Origin: Apoderus coryli
Lineage: Eukaryota; Arthropoda; Insecta; Coleoptera; Attelabidae
Length of the DNA stretch: 64,000 nucleotides
Reading direction: 5' to 3'
Assembly: GCA_911728435.2 (NCBI GenBank)
Contig: OU452205.1
Span: 5,090,260 to 5,154,259, forward strand
Positions within the stretch are counted from its first letter, which is position 1. Each line of letters opens with the position of its first letter. A program made the position numbers and the translations under genes. The notes under the pieces were generated by a model. It had not been told where the DNA came from, did not search any database, and worked only from the letters and a program-made list of their open reading frames with translations. Shown piece by piece: positions 56,200 through 64,000 of this stretch.

Positions 56200-56610
56200 T
56201 TACTGTCAATGGAGGGCAATTTGAACTGTTGTTATGAATTTTCTCATTTTAATTTCGAGTTTAGTTTTTTATTGTTAAATTTTTAATTGTACTGATAGGC
56301 CTTACACTTTGTTGCTAACTAATTTGTGGTGTAAATAATGTTTTGTATTGTTTTTAAGTATTTATTTAGTACAATAATAATTAATGTGGGAAGCATCAGA
56401 GATGAGCAATGTTGCCAAATGGCATTCGATTAACATTATCAGTATTTACTAAATAATGAAATAGTTGGCATAAACAATTTGTTATTATTAAATCGTTTTC
56501 CACTTAATCCCATTTAAGAATTTCTTTTCAGAATTTTTTTATCGTTTTTCTTTTTCTCATAACAGAGCTGGGACATCGAGTTTTGCTGAACCTGTACATT
56601 ATTTTGATCC
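56200..56610. other. No supported gene
   Basis: AT-rich DNA between the mariner relic and the ribozyme motif; no motif-bearing frame. Confidence 0.4.
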
Positions 56611-56619
56611 TTTGTAGTT

Positions 56620-56659
56620 GCTCCTGATGAAGTCAGTAAACATTGACGAAATATTGAGC
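56620..56659 (+). ncRNA. Hammerhead ribozyme motif, ATAT type
   Basis: GCTC 56620-56623, CTGATGA 56624-56630, extra A, stem II GTCA 56632-56635 with TGAC 56644-56647, GAA 56648-56650, ATAT 56651-56654, T 56655, GAGC 56656-56659. Stem I and II pair perfectly (4 bp each). Predicted cleavage triplet AUU. Stem III is reduced to a two-pair palindrome. Confidence 0.65.
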
Positions 56660-56699
56660 GTATAAGAATAACCCGGGAATCTAAAGAATACTTAGGTAC

Positions 56700-57455
56700 T
56701 TATACACCTGTACGTATTGTAATAATAGACATGCCAAACTATTACTATTACTTACTAAAGGCTGGTTGAATATATTGAGATGTAAAGGGTGCGAGCAATT
56801 TTATTACTTACCTTTTAAAGTGCCTCTATTTATGGGTTTCCTGGTAGCAATAACGCCTGCAAAATTTAGCAGGTGTTTTTGCTTTTAATTTCGGTCTAGA
56901 GAGGAAAACACAAGTGGGATATTAAAAAAAATACTTTAATTAATTTCAGCAAGTACCTATGCTGTTTTCGTGTCTTAATGTTTCGAGTATATTAATTTTA
57001 TGAAAGTTTACCTTCAATTAGTGAAAACCTTAATTACTTTATTCAAAATATGTTCCCACAGAATTTTGATTAATATAATTGCTGTTCCTGTTTCTTTCAA
57101 CTCACGTAGTTACAATCTTTTATATACCGGGTGTGTTCAAAAAAAGGTGACATGTCATCTCCCCAACGAGTGTGGCAAGAACTTTTACGTAAAACTGAAA
57201 ATTGTAAAAATTCCCATTTCATACTGTTTTGACTAAGAAAATACTAAAAAAACCTCTTTACTTCTTTTGGATATAATTATGAGTAGAACCTTTGGCGTAG
57301 AACACTAAACTAAAAGACATTTTTACCACTTTACGCGCGAGGATAAAAAAAGTTTTTTGGTGAAGTGGTAAAACGTGTTTTAGTTTCTTTTAGGCTCGTT
57401 TATAAATGCTCTATCAGTAAAGAAATAATAGCAATTTTTTATTATATGGAAGCTT
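56700..57455. other. No supported gene
   Basis: A lone transposon-type end (TATACCGGGTGTGTTCAAAA) occurs at 57122. The frame 57000-57236 runs across it and has no motif. Confidence 0.4.
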
Positions 57456-57461
57456 TAATGA

Positions 57462-58085
57462 TTTAATTTGTTAGAATATCCTAGGAGTTATAGACCCACT
57501 TTAGGCGCCTACGTATAATTTTTTAGTAAATATTAATACAGAGTAAAAGGTAAAAAATCAGTTTGAAAAAAGTGTAAAAATTTTAAATGGCAACCCCCAA
57601 TTTTATATATTTTTTTTGCATAAAAAATAAGGGCAAGTTTATGAAAGGATGTCTATTCCAAAAATTGATAGTTTTCAAAATATTGACAATTTTACATTAT
57701 ATTAAACGAAGACCTAAATTTGTTTATTATTTATTAGTATCTAGAATTGCCACAATTGTTGATTAATTTTGACAAGTGTCATATTTATTTGCTTTCTAAA
57801 CCCATCATGGCTAACTACAATCTATTAAATATCAAAGTCATATCACTATTGTAATACAAAAATGTTTTACATGGTCAATATTTTGAACACTATCAATTTT
57901 TAAATTTTGACACTTTCTTCAATTTGATTTTTTACCCTTTTTTTAAAATATTAATATTTACTAAAAAAATATATGTTAGCGCCTAAAAATTTAAAATAAA
58001 TGATAATTTAATTTGTTAGAATATCCTAGGAGCCAAAGTAGGTCTACTACTTTAGCTCCTAGGATATTCTAACAAATTAAATTAT
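57462..58085. mobile_element. Foldback-type element with palindromic right end
   Basis: The left end GATTTAATTTGTTAGAATAT recurs at 58002, then inverts (ATATTCTAACAAATTAAATT, to 58084). Interior blocks are also inverted: GGCGCCTACG..TTTTTTAGTAAATATTAATA near 57507-57540 against TATTAATATTTACTAAAAAA..GCGCC near 57948-57986, and TTGATAGTTTTCAAAATATTG against CAATATTTTGAACACTATCAA. The whole unit folds on itself. Non-coding. Confidence 0.8.
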
Positions 58086-59676
58086 CAGTGGCGACGCGTG
58101 ACTTTTTCTAAAGTGTTACCAAAACCAGATGTGAAAAATCATTTCTTTAAAAAAAAGTTTATTTTCAACCTCCCAAATATAATTTTTTGCTTATTTTAGG
58201 TATTTTATTTAAACTTTTTTTTAAATTATCTTTTTTCAAGTAAAAATTGCTAAGCCTAATCCAGACCTGAGGGATAAAATAAAATAAATCACTATTCCCA
58301 ATTTCCCAAATAATATAATATATAAAACAACAAAGAAACAATCAAAAAAAACTCACACTATTCTAAGACAAACAAACAAAGTTTAGGAAAAACAATATTT
58401 TGAAAACTATTGCTTTGCACGAACACCGTATCCCGCAGCCTATTCTGTGTAAGACTAACGTGTAACCAAAACAAAAAATGGTAACAAGCGTACATATAAT
58501 ATCGCGACGCCTCCAGCCTCAAGTATGCGATCAGACACGAGTCGGACCATCACGCGTATGCATAAACGAAAGTAGTAACATTCAATCTAGTATAAGCGAG
58601 GCAGGTTATATACGCATTTTGTTTATTATAAATATCTTATCTACGAAATTCACAACCCAGACATTATAGAGCGAATTATTTTCGTGGAGTTGATTAATTT
58701 CATTGATTAATTACTGAATTATTACATATTGCTGTTGGTAAAAAACTAAATAAAATTATTTTACAGTTAGTATAAAATATTTATTTTCAAGATTTTTATC
58801 CAATGGTAACAGTGGTTACATGGACGCTTCGCCACCAGGGGCGGCTAGTCCTATGAGACAAGTGAGGCAGTGCCTCACTAACTTTTTAACCAATTAAGAT
58901 TTTTTACTGTTAAAAATGGCGCACAGATTGATAGATTGTATACCTATTATACCTACGCACATGGTGATTTGTTTTCAATTATGAAAATAACTGTCATGTA
59001 AATGTGCGTCCATTTAATGCTCTCTATCCAATGAGGCAACAATGCCCTGCCCGCGGCTTGCCTGTCGGCGAACGCAGAACGAGAGTAGGCCAACGTCAAT
59101 AAAAACATGCATACTGGCCGTAATTAGATTATTTAAAGCGCGAGGCAGAGCCTCTAGTCCCTATGCACGGCGAGTTGCTACTTTTAATTATTGTTATCTA
59201 CTACCACATTGATTAATATTAGATAGTCTCCGATTTTTTATTAAACAGAAACTGATCAGCTAACACTTAACTGCACACATTTTTATGAGTATGAGTAGTA
59301 CAAGTAAACGTAGATTTAGAAATGCGAAATTATGGGGATATAATCAATTATTTAATACATCGGCGGTCATTTTCAAAGCTCTCATAAGAGAATAAACTAT
59401 ACGTCATTCGAGAATTAGCGAGGCCTATTCCAGATTTAAATAAATCTTTAATAAATATTGGCACCGCAGAAAAAAGTAACATGGGTTCTAATAATGATTG
59501 GTACAAAAAGTTTGATTGGTTAGCGGGGAGCGCGGAATTAAAAAAGTTATTTTGTTGGCCTTGTGTCTTGTTTTCAGTAGCTAATAATACTTGGATTATA
59601 AATGGGTATTCTGATATAATAAATAATTTTTTTATAAAAATGTTTGTACTGCCTCAGGACTCACGGGCCGCCACTG
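58086..59676. mobile_element. Composite hAT element with perfect 8-bp duplications
   Basis: The left end CAGTGGCGACGCGTGACTTT and the right end (inverse CAGTGGCGGCCCGTGAGTCC) are flanked by TAAATTAT on both sides (58078-58085, 59677-59684). In the middle, at about 58836, another hAT end CAGGGGCGGCTAGTCCTATG begins directly after an outward-facing end (..GACGCTTCGCCACCAG). Two elements appear to have moved as one. Confidence 0.88.
59405..59640 (+). pseudogene. hAT transposase N-terminal (TTF-type zinc finger) relic
   Basis: The frame reads ARPIPDLNKSLINIGTAEKS, then DWYKKFDWLAGSAELKKLFC and WPCVLFSVANNTWIINGYSD. W(Y)xKYxWL.GS..x.KLFCWPCLLF is the TTF zinc-finger module of hAT transposases (ZMYM-like). 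It is truncated at the element's right end, leaving no catalytic domain. Confidence 0.82.
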
Positions 59677-59689
59677 TAAATTATTAAAG

Positions 59690-60630
59690 TTTCCATATAA
59701 TAAAAAATTGTTATTATTCTTTCTACTGCAAACGTCATTTCATATTTTTCAAATATTGCGAAAACGGCTAGAGATTGGTAAAACATATCATGCATAAAAT
59801 ACTTTTAGAATACTAAGGAGAATCCAAAAAATATATAATTTATATAGGGTCGTATTTGAAATAAGGAAGTTGACACCCATTTCCGGTATAACCGAAAGTA
59901 CTAGATCCTTAAAAACATTTTAGCCGAATTGCTCCCGTCGACGTACGTACTACACCAGATTTTCAGATTGTTCCACAATGTAGTTTCTCCATAATCGATC
60001 GAATCCCTTCCCGGTGGGACACCCGGTTTATCCATAAGTAACCATTCAGAAATAGGTGAATAATGGAATAAATTCCGGGAGAATAATAGCGTATTTAAAT
60101 TGAAATATTTAGCATTCTCATTAATGGAACAATGACGTTGGGATAGGTCACAGAGTCTGCCGTCCGTAAAATAGAGGGTTTTTATATGTGTGCAACCAGA
60201 AAAAAAAATATATTATAGAGAAAAATACACTCTAAGCGCGAGACTTTTCCGTTAAATTTATTACTTGACAAAGAGGAATTTTTCAGGTTCCAATTTGGCT
60301 ATTATCATAGTATATACGAGTAGAGGTTTCGCTGTACCGGCGGTGAAACAATGAAATATTTCGAGAGTTTCAAAGTAATTTTAACTTCGCGTTGGTTGCT
60401 GTGGGGAAATACAACTTTTTTTTACAGTATGAGTTTGACTATAATTCAATATGAAGTTCTTAATATTGAAAAATCATTAGTCTCACATTCATTTTGTTCA
60501 GTGTTTCTTCCTTTTAAAATTAACATGTATAGGGCAGAGGGGGGTTTTCTAGGTCTCGAATGTGAAGCTGCTTTTGGGAGTGGTCTTGCCATTTCTGGAG
60601 TAACAACTGAATTATCATTGGATTAGTCTG
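59690..60630. other. Non-coding; contains part of a dispersed repeat
   Basis: Segment 59805-59900 (AATCCAAAAAATATATAA.., TTTCCGGTATAACCGAAAG) is related to 20240-20311. No supported gene. A + frame 60351-60626 has no known motif. Confidence 0.45.
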
Positions 60631-60639
60631 TAATTTCGT

Positions 60640-61310
60640 ATTGGAACAGCTAGACAAACGATCATCATTCAAAACGTTACAAGAAGCGGTTTCAAGTTCT
60701 ATATTTATTAGTGTGGGTGGTTTCATTTTAATTTAGAGCATTCTGCTCTGGCTGTGGATCCTGTTCCAAAGGTCTATCTGTTACGAAAGCTGAATCAAAC
60801 TCTTCATCGGAAAAAATATTTCTAGAAACAGCCAAGTCCCAGTAACCAAATCATGTATCGTGATAGTCCTTCTAGGATTGCCAAGAAGCCAATCGTTTTG
60901 TGCTGAAGAAAATTATGATTTAGACGGACCCATTACTGCCACATCCAAAGGTTGCAATGTAGGTACAATGAGGCGGAAATGTGACCAAACCCATTCTATT
61001 CTCCTTGGCATATGTAACGGCTTACAAACAGCAGTGAATCTCGGGATTTTCCATTAAAATTAGTATGGGGTCTTCTTTTGAACACTTCGTTTGTTTGAAA
61101 ACTAAAACTGCCAGAATAATGGCTCTAGTTGGGCCTCCTCTTGGAAAGACAAAAACCCGAGGAATCACGTTTTCTGTTGCTTGTACAATGGCACACATCG
61201 TCACTAGTTGCCCTCGTTCAGCGGAAACTACTGCCCCACTTGTTTTGTGCACTTGGACTGCCGTCGCTACGCCAGTTTCATCTAGGTAAGAAGTTTTTCT
61301 GGGGTGAATG
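60640..61310 (-). pseudogene. pogo/Tigger transposase DDE domain relic
   Basis: Minus strand from about 61295: LDETGVATAVQVHKTSGAVV (first Asp), SAERGQLVTMCAIVQATENV, IPRVFVFPRG, then KCSKEDPILILMENPEIHCC (second Asp region, Asp-Asn-His changed to Glu-Asn-Pro), AVTYAKENRMGLVTFPPHC, QPLDVAVMGPSKS (third Asp), DWLLGNPRRTITIHD and NIFSDEEFDSAFVTDRPLEQ. The order and motifs match Tigger/jerky-type transposases. Frameshifts near 60960 and 60830 and the altered second catalytic residue make it dead. It is independent of the element at 48-51 kb. Confidence 0.88.
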
Positions 61311-61319
61311 GATAAGTTT

Positions 61320-64000
61320 TAAGAGCTCGTTTATAGTTGTCAGAAACAGATTTATCTTTGTTTGATTAAAACTCGTTGCACGAGCCAAACTGGTATTTTC
61401 GGGGTTTCTCAGAGTCAGCTGATGAGGACCCGGCACAATCGGCACTCGGAATTTTACAAGACACCCAACCTTGTGAGATGATGATTCAAACTACAGTGAC
61501 CAGTATCTAGTTCAACGCAGCGCAGATCAGATCTACTTATACCCAACAACTCCCTGGCCCTTGATATCGATGGGTTAATGAAGACTTTATTTTAGCCCTT
61601 TCTCTTGCCAGAGAGACAGCCATTTAATTCCCCTTTAGACGAGACTGGCCAGGGATCCAGAGCAGAGTCAGCTTATTGTTTCTCCCGATATTAGAGAGTC
61701 TCTTTTGACAATTCCAGACTGCTCTGGATGAGCTTAAGGCATTTATGGCCGCTTGGTTATTGACCTTCGCGCACAATGCTCTTGCTCGAACTCCTTAGCA
61801 CACAGATCAATGGTCACAACTTCTGACTGAAATACAGTAGCGTGGTGAAATTTTCGTCTTGGGTCTCCTTCCATAAACTCCGACACCTGTATCTGAGTTT
61901 GTCTTTGAGGCATCAGTAAAACCAGTAATAGTCCTCCATGCAGGACGGAGAGTTAACTAAGGACTAAGAAGTTAACATCAAAATTCTTCATAGGCAATGA
62001 TAATTTCCACAATTTCTCGTTCCTCTTTTACGAGTTCTGCGCAGTGATGTTAATATTCGCATCCGTATTTGCGCAGCCTTTCGCATGGATTTGGACATCT
62101 GTATTAGCAATAATGATGGCTGTTGGTGCAAGTGCAGATGTGTTACAAGTTTTGTCAAGAAAGAAATTGGGCGGGACCGGTGAATGGCGCCTTCCCGCGT
62201 GCGCTTAGCTCTAAGGAACCAACAGGAGAGAAGATTTCGGTGACAAGATACGACGCGTTTGTTATTGTTTCTCATTTGGTTCATGTAACTCAATCACAAC
62301 GTATTTATTTGTGCTCTTAACTTAACTTTTCATTAAGTATCTAAGTAAGTGTACAATTTTTAACTTTAATTATTAAATATTGAAATAAACAATTAAAATA
62401 TTGAAGATCTTTTTTCTTATTTCTGGAACCATACAAAGCTTCTCAAAAATCTTAAATTCCTCATCCACATTCGCGTCCGCGGATGTGAGATTTTAAAAAT
62501 CTGCTTCCACAACATCCCTAGTTCTGTTTTCGGGGTTAGTGTAAAGCCTGCTAGTCCAGACCTACATACATTTGTGCACAAACATTAAAACATTCAGGAT
62601 TCATTGATCTCTGCTAGGAAAAAGAGTTTTATAAAGCATATCATAGTTGATTAGGAGGAGGAATTACATGAGAGTTCATGGACTTACCACATATTCGTCG
62701 TCATGCCCATAAGGAAAATCTTCCCCTACCCAGATGAACATAGTTTCCAGTGCGCTAGACTAAATGAATCGCGCTAAAAGTCGATTATGTACGGTTGGTT
62801 TCCTTTAAAAGTCCTGGACTTATCAAGCCATCCTCGTATCATACTCCAACGTTTCGCAAAACGACTGCTATCTCAGTTATTTAACTAAAATACTCGATTA
62901 CACATCATTAAACTCTTTCAATTTTCTGCACATTCATGCACTTTCACAACTCACCAACCACTGAACAAAAAGCTTATTGTTTAATGTGTAAATTAGAGCA
63001 AGTTTTCAGTGAAGACACTTCTTTATTATTTCTTTTTATAGTAAAATGCATCCACAGTTTGTGTGCCAAGATTGCGGATCTGGAATCGTGCAAGTTTTAA
63101 ATAAAATAAATTTGGAAAACTTGGCCAGTGCTTAGTAGACGCTGATTAAATAAATTTTCATTATGCAGTTGGAATTTGGATCGCCTTGACCTTAGTTAAG
63201 ATTTATCTTAAGTATGTCGCAAATGCGAACTTAAATTTAGCATTAATTAGTTTAAAACTGAAGGCAAATAGAAGTTGTTTCCTATTATATTTTCCAAGAA
63301 ATCTTATTTGACATGTTAAAATCTATACTAACTGATAGAGCTCATTATTTGGGTATTTCCCAGTGTCAAACTCAAACGAAATTGGTTGGAAACCAGGACA
63401 GTACGCAGCCTTTATATACTTTCTATAGATTCTGGAAAACCAGGTACAGAAATCGGTGGCTTTACAACAATAAAATCCAATAACACAATAATTATCAAGA
63501 ATACAAAAAAAAAGATCTGGTAGAATCTGAACATAACCATAACAAATTTAATATATGTTAGGGCTGCCTTGAACGTGTATAAGGTAAATTCGCGACAATA
63601 TTATTAAAATAATAGCCTTCATGTCCTACGGCAGATCCAATTACAAGACAAACACATCGACAAGTGATAAATTCTTAACATTACCTAGCCTAACACATTG
63701 CACAGACAATAAGCTCATTAATCAGACACGAACAAATACCACACTCCTTAAAAATATCATTATACTTGGTTCCTGGTATATAGGCGAGTATGTATACCTA
63801 CAAGGTATACAGCTAAATCGACCACCATTAACTTTTTAATTTGATGTTATGGGAAAAAAATGTCCTCAATAAAAGTTATCACGTTTCAGAATGTCTGGGC
63901 GTGGTCCTACTTTCTTATTTCAAATTACAACCCTATTTTTTTATTCGATTTTGATATTCTCCTGAATATTCTAAACATTTTATACCTATATAGATAGTTG
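61320..64000. other. Terminal stretch without a supported gene
   Basis: A minus frame 61988-62293 is arginine-rich without a family match. Frames after 62300 are short. Base composition is somewhat less AT-rich at 61380-62260, so decayed coding or transposon DNA is possible, but I could not read any motif. Confidence 0.4.

Overview
The window looks like nuclear DNA of an arthropod, most likely an insect. It is strongly AT-rich, its genes carry GT-AG introns, and it is crowded with decayed transposons of classes typical of insects: mariner/rosa, hAT, pogo, Crypton-like, several non-LTR retrotransposon (LINE) clades, and Penelope-like ends. The species cannot be named from the sequence. I see no bacterial genes, CRISPR array, rRNA or tRNA that I can support.

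Host gene. One host gene can be followed with confidence. It is the 3' half of a dipeptidyl peptidase 4-type serine peptidase on the + strand, seven exons at 2167-12443. Together they give 433 residues in one open frame with consistent splice phases. The Ser-Asp-His triad is present in exons 5, 6 and 7. The 5' exons lie upstream of the window. The introns hold mariner and LINE relics, a 175-bp satellite array, a Crypton-like relic, and an inverted repeat whose two arms each carry a hammerhead ribozyme motif.

Layout. 1-2166: intronic or upstream DNA with two mariner relics. 2388-6455 (intron 1): a mariner relic, a LINE split by a complete DD41D (rosa-type) mariner with TA duplications, and an RNase H relic. 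6673-8357 (intron 2): the hammerhead inverted repeat. 8537-11177 (intron 3): the satellite and the Crypton-like relic. 12.4-20 kb: LINE, mariner and a three-level nested insertion. 20-24.5 kb: a GC-rich island, a four-armed inverted-repeat element and a second DD41D mariner. 25-41 kb: LINE 3' ends, a hAT MITE with 8-bp duplications, a hAT relic and a long LINE ORF. 41-47.5 kb: palindromes, an RTE relic, a third DD41D mariner, ribozyme-bearing Penelope-like ends and a 400-bp MITE. 48.4-51.6 kb: a complete pogo/Tigger-type element with an R1-type LINE inside. 52-64 kb: mariner, foldback, composite hAT and pogo relics with much unassigned DNA.

Most notable signal. At least seven copies, on both strands, of the layout CTGATGA - hairpin - GAAA - short palindrome - pairing strand match a minimal hammerhead ribozyme with an open stem I. 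Stem I sequences differ between copies yet still pair (GCCA/UGGC, UUAUUA/UAAUAA, UGUAGGA/UCCU..ACA, GCUC/GAGC), which is covariation. The motif class is known from Penelope-like retroelements; its presence in the sense strand of a peptidase intron is the part most worth testing.
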